NCBI GenBank assembly: GCA_013400115.1
Contig: VXBP01008921.1
Coordinates: 206,012-270,011 of the forward strand
DNA: 64,000 nt
DNA from: Rhinopomastus cyanomelas
Lineage: Eukaryota > Chordata > Aves > Bucerotiformes > Rhinopomastidae
Reading direction: 5' to 3'
Shown piece by piece: positions 50,863 to 61,235 of the stretch. The notes under the pieces are model-generated. The model worked only from the letters and a program-made list of their open reading frames with translations, made no database searches and was not told the DNA's origin. Both the position numbers and the translations under genes were made by a program. Position 1 is the stretch's first letter. Each line of letters starts with the position of its first letter.

Positions 50863-52009
50863 AATGAGCACAGAGACTGAACACATTTGGCTAGATCAGG
50901 ATTTGTTAAGCTCTGACAGCGGCACAGGAAAGGAATAAAACTGCCCTTATAATGAAAATGGTCTCAGTTACAGCTCCATAATAAGTAGTATTTATCATGA
51001 GTCTGTGATTCCCTGTGCTCAGGCTGCTGCTGCAGCTCCTCTTAGGGTGGCGTTAATGTACCATTTCTCCACAGCTCCTACTTATCTCCATCAGTCTCTG
51101 CTACAAGCAGGTTCTTCACCTCTGGCCTGGGAAATTTCTTGACTTATCTGACAAGGGAGTTTCAGCCATGATCATAGCAGGATTCTGCTCATGTGTTACA
51201 ATAAAACATAGGCCAACTGCACTACACGCAGTAGTGCAAACGATGATAAGGGTTCACTAGAACTTCTTTACAGAGACCTACAAAAGTTGAGCAGGGCTTC
51301 ATCATTCAGAAGCACGTGTGTCTCATGCAGTCAAAATCATCAACACTGATCTCACAGAAAGCGTTATGTATTTTTAAAATTCTATTTAACTACGGTCTAG
51401 CAGCAGGCAAAACCCATGATTATTTAAGAAAGTCAGACAGCAAGACATTTTAAAACTCAACAGCAACAATTAGCACACGCTAGTTTGTATTTTCAAAACA
51501 TTTTACAAAACCCAGTAATTTAGCCTCACAACACCCTTGTGAGATAATTAATTATTATTAGTCCCATTTTAGAGACAGGGAAACAGGCATGGAGAAAGTG
51601 TGACCTGCTTACCACCACGCATGTCAAATCCAGGAACAGAACACTACGTTGTCCATGATGTGACTTCTTAAAAAAAAAAATCGCTGGTCTTTCAGTGAAA
51701 TTTGTTTCCTCTCCTCCTTTTGAAGACACTTAACCTGATTGCAGCCTGATGTGAAACTACACGCCAGGAGCTATTCATAATGAACAACTGGGATTAGGAA
51801 GGAGCAGGTTTTTTTTATGGACTGCGTGTTGCTGGAAGCTACCGAAGAAAAGACGTTACACGGGTGCTTCCACACTACCGCAGTCAGAGTCTCGCTTCGT
51901 GTCAGGCATCTGCCACCAGCAAACTTGCTGAGACTTATCTGCCATGCTGACACTGCTCACAACCCGGAAAACAAGAAAGTGATGCTTCTTGCCTCTTCCA
52001 AACAAGTGG

Positions 52010-52015
52010 TTTATT
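52010..52015 (-). terminator. Candidate EXD2 polyadenylation signal
   Basis: AATAAA on the minus strand (TTTATT on plus), about 430 nt beyond the EXD2 stop codon. It is the only canonical hexamer I found on that strand in this 3' region. A GT-rich downstream element was not evaluated, so the true 3' end may differ. Confidence 0.45.
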
Positions 52016-52443
52016 GCCACTTCCAAACAAGGAGTTTCTTTCTGGCAAGGAGTCTTCTCTGAGAATAACTCGTACGAGTAGAACTGCACTTAAAGAAAGA
52101 CTTACAGGAGACTTTCAAGATGCAGCCATGGGCACACACGTATCTGTCAGAAAACCTGGGAATGTTCATGTATTGTGCTCTGTGTTAAAAGAGACAGTCT
52201 GGAGGCATCAGACATCCTGGAGGATAGAAAATAACTCTTGATAGTAACTTTGCAAAGATGAGTTCCCTTAGCATATCCCTCGAGTCACCAGATCTAACTC
52301 TACAAAAGATCAAACCTGGCAGATCACTGCTGTGTCTTTGCAGAATCAGGCCCAGACGTTACTGGAGACAGAAATAAAGGCAGCCTTTCCACCTTCAGCT
52401 CTATATATCCACTAGATGCTATCTGGAGCCCAGGAAGTTAGTT

Positions 52444-52660
52444 TCATGACAGCTTGATCGGAAGATCCTCACCAAACTTTCGGATGAGCTTTGTGTGGTT
52501 ATGATCCACTGACCACTGCTCCGGGAGGTGCTTGGGCTGCATGCTGTCCAGGAAATGCTGTCGCCAGCGTCTCTCCAACTGCATAAGAGAGCGCAGGCCC
52601 CCTTTAGCAAAACATTGCACCACCTTCAGTCCATGTGGCATGTAGCTCTCGTTGCAGATC
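52444..52660 (-). CDS. EXD2: EXD2 coding exon 8 (C-terminus and stop)
   Basis: It encodes ICNESYMPHGLKVVQCFA, then GGLRSLMQLERRWRQHFLD and the ending FGEDLPIKLS before a TGA at 52446-52444. The acceptor is CCTGGCAG|G. The end matches the usual EXD2 C-terminus, so no coding sequence is missing downstream. Confidence 0.96.
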
Positions 52661-55600
52661 CTGCCAGGACACAAGCAGAGTTTATTTTCACATGAGTCCA
52701 GTGTCAGAATCTAGACCTGTCTCCTGTGAACAGCAAGACTCTGAAGGTATTTTCAGCTGCAGATGAAGTATGTGGTAAGTCCACAAAAAGGTAGAGCTTT
52801 AAGCTTTGCTTCAATGGCAGGCTGCTTTCTTACACAAAGTTCCACTGGGGAGCCAATTTCTTTTAACTGAGAAAGTGTTCTCTTACACCACTACTAAACA
52901 GAGCTCTTAAGGTCCATTACAAGCTCCTCAGGAGACAGACTGTAAATTTCTTGAGGCAAGAGCCATATGACAGCCCAGAGCCCAAATTCTGACACTGAAT
53001 TTCATATGCCTGGATAGGTTCTGAGTCACATTACAGACAACAGTGAGCACAACAAGGAGAAAATACTGACTTCATGCAGATATGAGATACTAGTTTATAA
53101 AAACTATTCAGTGATGAGGCTTTCGGAAAGAAGATATAAGACCTCTGTTATGATTTTCTTTCATGCTCCCTCCTGTCCTTCAAAAGTATAAAATAGTGGA
53201 GGGAAAGATAGAGAGCCTAACAGGAGAATGATGGAAGAGAAAGGAAAAGAGGAAAAGAATCAGGAGCTGCAATTCACAGGGTCAAGGGGAGCAGGAGTAA
53301 ACAAAAACAAAACCAGCAAAAAACGCAGTGTGCAGTGTGCCTTAGGCTACAGCACAGTTCTCTTCTTCTTATCCTTGATTTTTAGTTCAGGTGTCAAAGC
53401 ACTATCAAACCAGACTCTGCAGGCTTACACAAGACATATATGCTGCTACAGGCTCATTTCTCCTGTGCAGACCAACTCCGAGCAGTCTCAAATTCAGACA
53501 CTTTGTAACTTGACAACATTTAGAGAAAATAACTCAGTACCACAAGGACATCAACAACAATGGGGTTTGTCTTCTTTTCTTTTAAAAGCTTTGGGTGGGG
53601 GTGAATTCAGCATGTGTGATCCTTAGCTCTGCAGATCCTGCTGGATTTAGTTCTGCTGCAGCAATGTTAGCCAAGTTACGAGGGAAGACAACTTTTTATT
53701 GAACGTATGTGCCAGCGCAAGTTACCCACATTACATCTGCCAATGTGCTTGTTATACCTGGTTTCCAGATCAGCTGCTTCCCGGAGCATCTCTGGAGTGA
53801 CTGCCTCCGTGTTAAAGAAGTTCTTGATGCTTTGCAGAAGTTCTGCTCTCCGGGGTTTGGGGAGGCTGTCTGCATTCAGCAGGGCTCGGGCCCCTGAGCG
53901 CACTTGCCGACGCACAGGGTCCTCCAGCAGACGCACCCCTTCCTCCGAGCCAATGGGGGCACAGAACTCCTCAGCCAGCTGCTGCTTGAGGTGGCTGTCA
54001 TAGTAATTGGAGATGGCATGGCAGGATGTGCAGAGCAGGAGCACATCATGGGAGTTGTGGTCTTTCATCTGGATGGGGAAGTGTTTTCGATATTCATGAG
54101 GAACAATATTCTTCCTAGGGAATACAAGCGAGACAGCTCATTTCATTTGCCTGCAGCTGCAATTCCCCAGTTCCTCCTCCACCTGACCCACAAGGGGTCA
54201 ACTAATACTAACAGTCCAGGAAAGACTAAGATCACCAGGGTCAGGACCCTCATTGCAGCAACTTCATTTTATTGGCACTTCTCTCTACAGATTTCCTGCA
54301 TTTCTTTTTACTTTCCCTTCCAAAAATTGCTTTAAACTTAAAAAATTAAAGTTACTCATACCGTAAGAATAAGTACATGAATGAAGCAACGCACTGAGAG
54401 AAGCAGACTTCTCTGTTAAACAGCAGTAGTAGCTGCAAAGAAGCCTTTGGGACCTCATGAGCTTCAGGCTCACCTAAACTTTTCAAAAGTGTAAGGATTA
54501 AATAGTGGAAAGAGTAGCACCATATACTTTGCTCTCTCTAAGGATTGATACCTCCTGCCTCTGTAAGAAGAATGGCTGGTCTGTTGCCAGACACATATGA
54601 CTACAGAGCGCTCAAACAGCAACAGCATCATGCTCCAGGCCGCTAACCGAGTCTCCGCAGGTCAAACTAGAGGCAGAGCTCAGTCCTGTCCCACTGAACA
54701 ACTCACCTTATGTAGGATTCTCGCTTGCCACATACAACACACAGGTTCTCTTTGACTGTCAGGTAATAATCAACTTGAGACTCAGGACGTCCTGAAGGCT
54801 CAAACCGCAGCTGCACAACAAATGGGTCTGAGCTAACTAGGTCTGAAAAAGCAAAGGCAAACAGAATAGTCAGGATAAATTTGTATTCGAAACCTCAAGT
54901 AATGAAGCTAAAACAGTAGGAGTCATCCTAGTGAATCCCCAATTTCCAACAAGAAAGGACTCAAAAACTGTTGGAGTCACCATCCCTGGAGGTGTTTAAA
55001 AGTCATTTAGACGTGCTGCTTAGAGATCTGGTCTAGTAGTGAACTTGCTAGAGTAGGGTTATGGTTGGACTTGATGATCTAAAGGGTCTTTTCCAACCTG
55101 AATGATTCAGTTATCTCAACAAGGCAAAAAGCCCCTCTATTTCAAATTCCAACAGGAACATCAGCACTCACCTCCAATGCCCTTGTCCAGATACCACTGA
55201 GCCTTCTTGCGATCACAAGTGCACAGGGGCTGTCCATCTGGTGCATGAAGGAAGCAGTTGTCATACAGGGGAGATTTTCTATGAAATAAGGGCAGCATTA
55301 CAGTAACTATAACAGCATGCCAAACAAACCCCAAGCTCTCTGTAGTCAAGTGCAACTCTTGCAACCTCCTCCAAATCACAGCAGTGCTCCTAGGCACACA
55401 GCTAAGACTGCTGAGCGCCGCACAAGATGCTGCTAAGGGATCTTACCAACTCGCTGTAAGGTAACTAAACAGGGTTATAGAAAGGAAAAGGGAAAATAAG
55501 ATATCTGAAATCACATCCAGTCTTACTACAGACCAGAGCCACACCGCTTGAGACACCTTAAACAACAGTGAGTCTACAGATCTCTCACGAAGTCAAGCAC

Positions 55601-58600
55601 ATTTAGAAACAATACATAAATAACGGAGAGAGATCTCAATTTAGCCTTGAATGCCATTTTGCTTAAATTTTAATCCTCCCAGGAGGTGCAGTTCTTCTGT
55701 TTTGTACGACTTGGGCTCTAACCAAAAAAACCTCCAATCATCTAGGCGGAACTTGCGGTGCACAGCACCGTTAATGACTGCTAATGAAATCAGTATTATT
55801 GACCTCATGAAAATGTCTCCACTGCCAACCCGATAAACCTGAAAAGGAGAGTGACGAAATGACTGGGTTTCTTTCCAAACAGCACAGACCATTTTGGTTC
55901 CTACATTCAGCAATAATTTTTATTACATTGCAATACCAAGCAAAAACAAACACAGTCGCTCTCCATATCTTCCATTGCACTGAGCTTCAAGACAGTTGTC
56001 CAACACGTTTTCAATTAAAAAACAGAACTCTCATTAGCAAAAGGGCATGAGAATTTAGGATTTGCCCCATAAAAATCACCTGCAGGACAGCAACCCTGAA
56101 TCCAGCAACAGCTGCCTCCGGAAGGCCAAAGCAGAATTGTTCACTCCTCTATTTCCTTGGAGAACACAGAAGTGCAGTGCTTTGATGCTGCCACAAACTG
56201 CCCTCTGACACCTCACATGCTGTATCCTTACTCCTGTATCACTGCTCCTAACCTCAGCTTTAGCTACGCTCAGTAGCTGTACACTACAAACAGCAGTTCA
56301 CAAGGCAGATCCTGTCGAAAGGAGAAGCTCTACCCAGTTGCCACAGTCTTGTTGGAGGAGAGAGCATCACTGTTTGGGCAGTAAATGTCATCCTATAGCC
56401 AAACACCTCCTGCAGGAGAAGGAAGGACATAGGTGAAGACACCCCTTCATCCTGTTCACAACTTAGTACAGTTTGTTCCCAGAAAGAGTAGGGAGGCCTT
56501 GGAACAGGCTGCCCAGGGAGGAGGTAGAGGCACTGCCCCTGGAGGGGTTAAAAAAAATGGGCAGACATGGTGCTTCAGGAGATGGTTTAGTGGTTCAAGG
56601 CTGTAGGGTGGACAGTTGGATTTGATGATCTTGAAGGTCTTTTCCAACCTTGTTGATCCTGTGATGATTCTATGATATCAAAGGGTGGCTCCTATGAGAG
56701 TTAGGTCCTGTGTTTCCTTTCCTAGATCCTATTATCCACTTTGTTGCACAAATAGAGCACAAGGTATCATTCAAAGTTTTCCACTGTGACACAAAGCAAG
56801 TAATGTGCTCACAGCCTTACCTTGCAGAATATCCCATGCCCAGAGGCTTTCGCCTCTGCTTCCGTGGATCTCTCACTTGCTGAGTGCCACAGGCCTGGCC
56901 ATCCACCAGAAATTTCCGATTCCTTGTTTTCTGAGGGGATCGTCCCTCTCCACTCTTCTCCTCTCCTGAGCTACCACTCCTCCTCCCTCTGAACGGAACA
57001 TCCACCAAGCCCCGGCATTTACCCAGGGCTTTTTCCCAAGCAGCAACAGAGCATTCACAGTCAGGTGCAACAGGGAAGCTGGCAAATCTCATCAAATGGA
57101 GGAACAGAGCCACTGAGACCTGGGCATCCTTAGCAGCATAGAGAACCTGTAGAAAAACACAGACATCTAGGTGTTGACAAACAGCATCAGTCTTTAACTC
57201 TCGGTACCGTAAAGCCAGAAGCTGTATTTATTTACGTTCATGCAAAGTTCTGGCAAGTGGGTTATAAATCACCAGACCTCACACTTTCAGAGTCAGTCAG
57301 ACTCATGGATTCCCCTAGGAACTGCAAGGGCTGAAAAACCCTCAGGTGAGCCTGGCCTTGAACACCCTTTTGCTGCACCAAGCCTTCCTTAACTCATGAA
57401 AAGCTCCCTTTCCACATGCTGCCCATGAATATTCAGTGTAATTTATCCTGTCTCTCCCTCTACCGGTCACTCATTTTGCAGACGCTGCTGCACGACAGAG
57501 AAGAAACAGGGAAAACCACCACTAGTGTAAAGACAGAAAACCACCACTAGTGTAAAGAAAACCACCACTAGTGTAAAGAAAACCACCACTAGTGTAAAGA
57601 AAACCACCACTAGTGTAAAGAAAACCACCACTAGTGTAAAGAAAACCACCACTAGTGTAAAGAAAACCACCACTAGTGTAAAGAAAACCACCACTAGTGT
57701 AAAGAAAACCATCACTAGTGTAAAGATGGCGAGCACACAGGGTTTGCCGGCTCTCTCCCTAACACTGCACAAGTTGGAGGAAAGAAAATCACAAAAAGGT
57801 GAGGGTTTGGGTGCACAAATGCTCCTTCAAGGGATCCTGAGTTACAGATCTTTCAGGAGTAAAGGATAACAAGGGTCAAAAATCTAGGAAAAGCAGCAGA
57901 ATATTATCCCCACAGAAAAGGGGGGAAAATGCAGGCACAAAACCTGAAATTAGCTACGGCCCATGGTCAAACATAAGGTTTCATAGCAGAATTCAAAGAA
58001 GGCTACAGTGTCCCTGTTGTAATGCCTGTCCTCTACTAAGCAGATTGCTTTTATTCCCACAACACTAAGTTGAAGTGTAAGACACACCTGATCTTGTGTC
58101 AGCTCCTCTGCCTCCCAGTTGCTGCAACGCACATGAGGAGACTTGTCAAGCGGGCAGTTCAGGATCTTTTCAGCTAAAGACTTAAGGCTAAGGCAGTTGT
58201 GAAGTAGATCCTTCCTTCAGTTCAACAAAGAAAGCGAAACAAACATTAAAAACCAAAATTCACTTGGCCTCACACACCTGAACCTGCCAGAGCAATACAC
58301 ATGATGCATGGCTCTCACTCAAACAGCAAGCGTGTGGTTGGTTGTGAGCTTTACAGGCTCTCTGCCTCCCCTCTGCTAAGACATTGTTTTTAGATTTAGT
58401 CATTATCTAGTACCGCCAACATGCAAAACAGGCAAGGCTGGGAGTTGGTAACATTTAAGGCTGAAGTGTTTGGCTCTGAGATACCCACTTCTGAAGAGGT
58501 CTGTCACAGAGTGATGGACCACCTGCCCCAGGAGCACAACAGCCAGGAACTCAGAGCAACCCTGGCTGCTAGAGACAAGAAGTCCATCCTCAGCGCTAAA

Positions 58601-60172
58601 CAAGGCGCCGCCACATCAGCAAAACCGTGCTCTAGATCTCTAACACCCCACCCAGGCACACATGTACCACATGCAAGGAATTCCCAAGTGAAATATTTCA
58701 TTTTAGGAAGAATGGAGAACGAGAAAACGGTACCATGATTGTAACCTTTCAATGGGAGCATTTCTCTTATTAAAAGAGAAAACTAGAGCTCGTTTATTTA
58801 GTCATTTTTCAAGAAATTCTGTAATTCAACAGTTCCACTTACATGCCCCTGGCATGTTTATCCAACACTACCAGGCAGTGTACTCAAACATCTGTTGAAA
58901 TGGTGATCACCCTCACTGCCTGGACTTCTTAAGAGCTGAAGCATGACATTCAGAGAAGGCTATAAGGGTATAGCATAAGAAGGCTAACAGACACAGCATA
59001 TGAAATGTTTATAGGTTCCATTTCCATTACAACCACAAAATATAAACACGAAATTTCCAACTCAAATGATACCTCAAGCAGAGCTGCCTCTGCCTTCAGA
59101 CACTCACCGCTGTCTCATGGCTAAATATCGAAGATCCAGGCTCCCTTTGACGGGAAGACCATAATCATGAAGTAACTTGACAGCATCTTCCCAGCATCCT
59201 ACCCCAACTTTCAACACAGCACTATCTGCCATAATGTCCAACAGGGTCTTGGGGATTGTCTGTCCAGCGGCTACCAGCCTGGGCAACCGAACAAGAACGC
59301 AGAGTCCGCTGGAAGAAGCCATCTGTAGGAGGGATACAGGATTTGCTTTTCCCTCCACAGATACCTGAAAAAAAGACAAAGTTCAGACCATCATTAGCAA
59401 CAACGGAGCTGAAACAAATTGCAAACAAACTTTCAATTTATTATTCTCAAGATTTTTTCCTTAAGAGTGTAGCTGGATTTAAAATAGAGCAAACCCAAGC
59501 TACTTCCAGTAAACTGTCTCTAATATAATACAAAACATATAGCCATACCATTATCACTGTTTTTAGGATAGTCAGTTTATCACCACTCAGTACAATAAAG
59601 TGAATTAAAAAGTTGCAACCAGCAGACTGAAATGTGAGAACGATCCAAATTAGCAGCTACTTCACTGCCATCAGATAATCACTGTGTCAGATAATCACGG
59701 GCACAGTTTCTTTTACCAGACCTGTCTTATCCATTTAAGCAAAAGAATCCTCCATCTTCAATGATTCCTCGTTGCTATTCACAATCTAAAGGAGAGTAGC
59801 TTCTTGAACACTCACCCACTCACAATCAATTCCAAGCACTGGCCACTTCTCCAGCTCCTCCTTCAGCAAAGGTTCAACACGATCCCACTCTTCCGGCTCC
59901 GAGACTATCAGTATGTGCGCACCAAGGGTCCTCTCTACCTCATAAAAGGTAGGAGATGTGAAGGAAAGCACCTCCTTATCCTCTGCTTCAGTCAGTTTCT
60001 CATGGTCCAAGTTCAGGCCTGCTTGTTCAGAGGCCAGGACTGCTTCCTCTGGCTGCCTATCACCACATGCTCTTTCTTTTCGGCGCTGGGCTGCTCTCCA
60101 CAGCACCACACCTCCCACTGCAACCCCCAGCAGGGTTGCCAAAGTAACTGTCACTGCTGTTTGCTTGGGCAT
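52444..60172 (-). CDS. EXD2: EXD2, exonuclease 3'-5' domain-containing protein 2 (complete, 8 coding exons)
   Basis: The coding exons, in gene order, are 60172-59816, 59364-59108, 58214-58088, 57146-56821, 55278-55172, 54842-54707, 54114-53758 and 52660-52444. They sum to 1884 nt, which is 627 residues plus TGA, close to the human length of about 620. All introns are GT/AG and phases agree. Residues about 7-25 form a membrane segment (LATLLGVAVGGVVLW) followed by a basic patch. A DnaQ-type DEDDy exonuclease follows: exo I D116 and E118 in GIDCEW, exo II D179 in VGVGCWED, and exo III Y250 and D254 in YAAKD. The C-terminal half contains a CVVCG...CTSCH region that looks like a zinc-binding HNH-type fold. 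EXD2 is reported at the mitochondrial outer membrane and in homologous recombination (family knowledge). The start is the ATG that gives the conserved membrane anchor. No catalytic residue is missing. Identity is very secure; only the exact 5' and 3' ends of the mRNA are inferred. Confidence 0.97.
53758..54114 (-). CDS. EXD2: EXD2 coding exon 7 (HNH-like zinc region)
   Basis: This exon encodes KNIVPHEYRKHFPIQMKDH, then HDVLLLCTSCHAISNYYDSH and a charged helical stretch through ALLNADSLP to LREAADLETR. The spacing of CxxC, two His-rich blocks and CxxCH fits a zinc-stabilised HNH-type fold; I infer this from the pattern. The acceptor is CCCTAG|G and the donor AG|GTATAA, which is weaker than the other donors in this gene. 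Confidence 0.96.
54707..54842 (-). CDS. EXD2: EXD2 coding exon 6
   Basis: An exon of 136 nt that begins after TTTTTCAG. It encodes DLVSSDPFVVQLRFEPSGR and ends with ENLCVVCGKRESYIR. The CVVC pair is probably the first half of a zinc site that is completed in the next exon. The donor is AG|GTGAGT in phase 2. Confidence 0.95.
54968..55112 (+). mobile_element. CR1 LINE 3' end in EXD2 intron 6, antisense to the gene
   Basis: 'gttggagtcaccatccctgg aggtgtttaaaa ... ttggacttgatgatctaaag', ending 'tccaacctgaatgattcag'. Confidence 0.88.
55172..55278 (-). CDS. EXD2: EXD2 coding exon 5
   Basis: An exon of 107 nt that encodes KSPLYDNCFLHAPDGQPLC followed by TCDRKKAQWYLDKGIG, one of the most conserved stretches of the C-terminal half, with three cysteines. 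The acceptor is TTTCATAG, which finishes the split Arg codon. The donor is GGAG|GTGAGT, phase 1. Confidence 0.96.
56474..56682 (+). mobile_element. CR1 LINE 3' end in EXD2 intron 5, antisense to the gene
   Basis: 'cttggaacaggctgcccagg gaggaggtagagg ... ttggatttgatgatcttgaa', ending 'gtgatgattctatgat'. Confidence 0.9.
56821..57146 (-). CDS. EXD2: EXD2 coding exon 4 (exo III and linker)
   Basis: It starts with VLYAAKDAQVSVALFLHLM, which supplies the exo III Tyr and Asp of a DEDDy exonuclease. It continues into a Ser/Gly/Arg/Lys-rich linker (SGSSGEEKSGEGRSPQKTR) that joins the exonuclease to the C-terminal domain. The acceptor is TTCTACAG and the donor AG|GTAAGG, phase 2. The linker is the least conserved part of the protein. 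Confidence 0.96.
57511..57726. repeat. Minisatellite, ten units of about 21 bp, in EXD2 intron 4
   Basis: Ten head-to-tail copies of AAACCACCACTAGTGTAAAGA, nearly identical. The first spacer is a few bases longer and the last unit has CCATCACT instead of CCACCACT. Each unit contains the palindrome ACTAGT. The unit length is a multiple of three, so the minus strand is open throughout and reads as a 7-residue repeat (FFTLVVV); this is a by-product of the unit length, not a gene. It lies between the exons ending at 58088 and starting at 57146. Such homogeneity suggests recent expansion and likely length variation. Confidence 0.95.
58088..58214 (-). CDS. EXD2: EXD2 coding exon 3
   Basis: This short exon of 127 nt gives residues about 205-247, including SLKSLAEKIL, CSNWEAEELT and the end of the exonuclease domain before exo III. 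The acceptor CTGAAG|G completes the split arginine codon. The donor is CAG|GTGTGT in phase 0. The exon was found by matching the family rather than from a long open frame. Confidence 0.94.
59108..59364 (-). CDS. EXD2: EXD2 coding exon 2 (exonuclease core, exo II)
   Basis: It encodes residues about 120-205, beginning VSVEGKANPVSLLQMAS and ending LAMRQR. The acceptor is TTTTTTTCAG and the donor CG|GTGAGT, leaving phase 2. The exo II aspartate lies in VGVGCWED (D179). The region is closely similar to other vertebrate EXD2 proteins. Confidence 0.96.
59816..60172 (-). CDS. EXD2: EXD2 coding exon 1 (start codon, membrane anchor, exo I)
   Basis: This exon encodes residues 1-119. It carries the N-terminal anchor, a charged low-complexity linker (about 30-75), and the beginning of the exonuclease fold, ending exactly after GIDCEW with D116 and E118. 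The donor is TGG|GTGAGT. The acceptor of this exon is predicted at 60230, CAG|GCCATG after a pyrimidine-rich run, so 57 nt of leader precede the ATG. Confidence 0.96.
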
Positions 60173-60196
60173 TTTTGTAATCCCCCTCTTCCCCCC

Positions 60197-61154
60197 TCAA
60201 AACAGCACTGTAGGATGTTTTATCATGGCCTGCAACGACAATTGAGAGAGGTGGAAATTAATGACAACGAAACGTGTTGAGCAGTATGAGATACCCTCAC
60301 TGTTACTGTAATGGGGTTATAGTCAAAACTCACCATCCCCACAGTGGAAAGAATGGGTCCTGCTTTGACAGCCTGGGGGCAGGGGCAGGGGCAGACACGT
60401 TTGGCTGGGCATTAACAGGAGGCTGACTCACAGAATCAACAGAATGGTTTAGGCTGGAAGGGGCCTTCAGGACCATCTAGTGCAAATCCCCTGCCCCGGG
60501 CACTACCCAGAACCTGAAAGGGAATCCAGTGATTTATACTGGTGCAGCTAGCTGCTTCCACAAACTCTGCGGTTACACGAGTGAACTAGTGAGGCGATTC
60601 TCGACATCTTTCAGCTCAGTTTGGAACCAGATCAACCCCACACTAGGCCAGGGCACAATTACTGCAGCATAAGCGCTTCCCCCCCATGCATTAGTAAACA
60701 ACAGGCATTGTCTGTCACGTCCAGACCGGGGTCAGATGACTCTTCGGGCACTTAAAAACCCTACAGAAGCAGCAGCCCCATCTCCCCAACCCGCAGGGCC
60801 ACTTCCGAAGCTCTGCCCATAGACAAACAGGCGCCTGGCAGGTCCCAGCGCAGTGCCCGGGCCGCTCTCGGGAGCGGCGCTGATCCCGAGGCCCGCGGGC
60901 AGGCCGAAGACCCACCACCCTGGGCACATGCCGCCGCGGCCCGCCCTGGGCAGCGGACACCCACCGCCCCCTACGCCCCCGGCCCTGACTCGCCGCCGCC
61001 ACCCGGGGCCCCCCGGGGAACCCACCCGCTTTACCTCCGTCTCCGCGGAACGGTTCTCCCTAGCCCCCGGAACGCCCCGCGGGGCAGTCCCCGCGCTCGC
61101 CGGGGAGCTTAGGGCAGCGGACACTTCCTCTTTGCCGGCGCTGGGGGCCGCCAT
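60197..61154 (-). promoter_or_regulatory. Upstream ORF in the EXD2 leader, same frame as the main ORF
   Basis: On the spliced leader (61154-61035 joined to 60229-60197) an ATG with A at -3 and G at +4 opens a frame of 50 codons, beginning MAAPSAGKEEV. It ends at TGA 60199-60197, only 8 codons before the EXD2 ATG at 60172. Exon 1 contributes exactly 40 codons, so the upstream ORF and the main ORF share one reading frame, interrupted by that single TGA. Translation of it would be expected to dampen EXD2 expression. This depends on the inferred splice and on transcription starting upstream of 61154. Confidence 0.45.
60431..60512 (-). mobile_element. CR1 LINE 3' tip in the EXD2 leader intron
   Basis: 'cacagaatcaacagaatggt ttaggctggaagg ... 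atcccctgccccgggcact'; same subfamily as the copy at 33672. Confidence 0.8.
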
Positions 61155-61200
61155 GTTGTACGGCAGCTGCAGGCGGGGCGACGTTCGGTACCGCAGGGGC
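61035..61200 (-). other. EXD2: EXD2 5' leader exon (non-coding for the main ORF)
   Basis: The vertebrate EXD2 start codon sits in the second exon here, so a leader exon is expected upstream. A strong donor, GAG|GTAAAG, occurs at 61035/61034 in the CpG island. It can splice across an 805-bp intron to the acceptor TTGCAG at 60230. The transcription start is not visible; I set the outer edge only approximately, just upstream of the YY1-like element. The exon contains an ATG in good context (see the upstream ORF entry). Confidence 0.55.
61146..61157 (-). promoter_or_regulatory. YY1-like element in the EXD2 promoter
   Basis: The minus strand reads AACATGGCGGCC, a close match to the YY1 consensus AAnATGGCGGC. 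In CpG-island promoters without a TATA box this motif commonly lies just downstream of the start site, in the direction of transcription, which fits EXD2. Its ATG is also the start of the upstream ORF. An ETS-type core (GAGGAAGTG on the minus strand, 61122-61130) lies close by. Confidence 0.5.
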
Positions 61201-61235
61201 TGCCCGGCTCCGCCGCGGGAGCAAGGGCCAGGGGC

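Larger units (their letters stand above)
29061..52009. other. Intergenic region between EXD2 and GALNT16
   Basis: About 23 kb with no recognisable exon. Open frames here are short and have no family resemblance, apart from CR1 reverse-transcriptase remnants. Stretches with nothing I can name include 29060-33310, 33850-35975, 36095-37285, 38120-42155, 42245-42960, 43175-44030, 44535-47285, 48260-48865 and 50865-52005. Regulatory elements for GALNT16 are likely to lie here but cannot be picked out by eye. Confidence 0.7.
60830..61230. promoter_or_regulatory. CpG island, EXD2 promoter
   Basis: A sharply GC- and CpG-rich block with runs such as GCCGCCGCCACC and GCGGGGCGACG, flanked by AT-richer DNA on both sides. 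It contains the EXD2 leader-exon donor, the YY1-like element and an ETS-like core. No TATA box is evident. Whether it also drives a plus-strand transcript cannot be told from sequence; no plus-strand gene was recognised next to it. Confidence 0.8.

Noticed and set aside
53904..54335. Plus-strand open frame of 143 codons over EXD2 exon 7
   Set aside because: It is the antisense shadow of a conserved EXD2 exon.
57511..57726. Possible CRISPR-like array
   Set aside because: The units are contiguous with no unique spacers, and the DNA is a vertebrate intron; it is a minisatellite.
57467..57772. Minus-strand open frame made of FFTLVVV repeats
   Set aside because: It is the translation of the 21-bp minisatellite inside an intron, separated from the exon upstream by a stop at 57950 and closed before the next exon.
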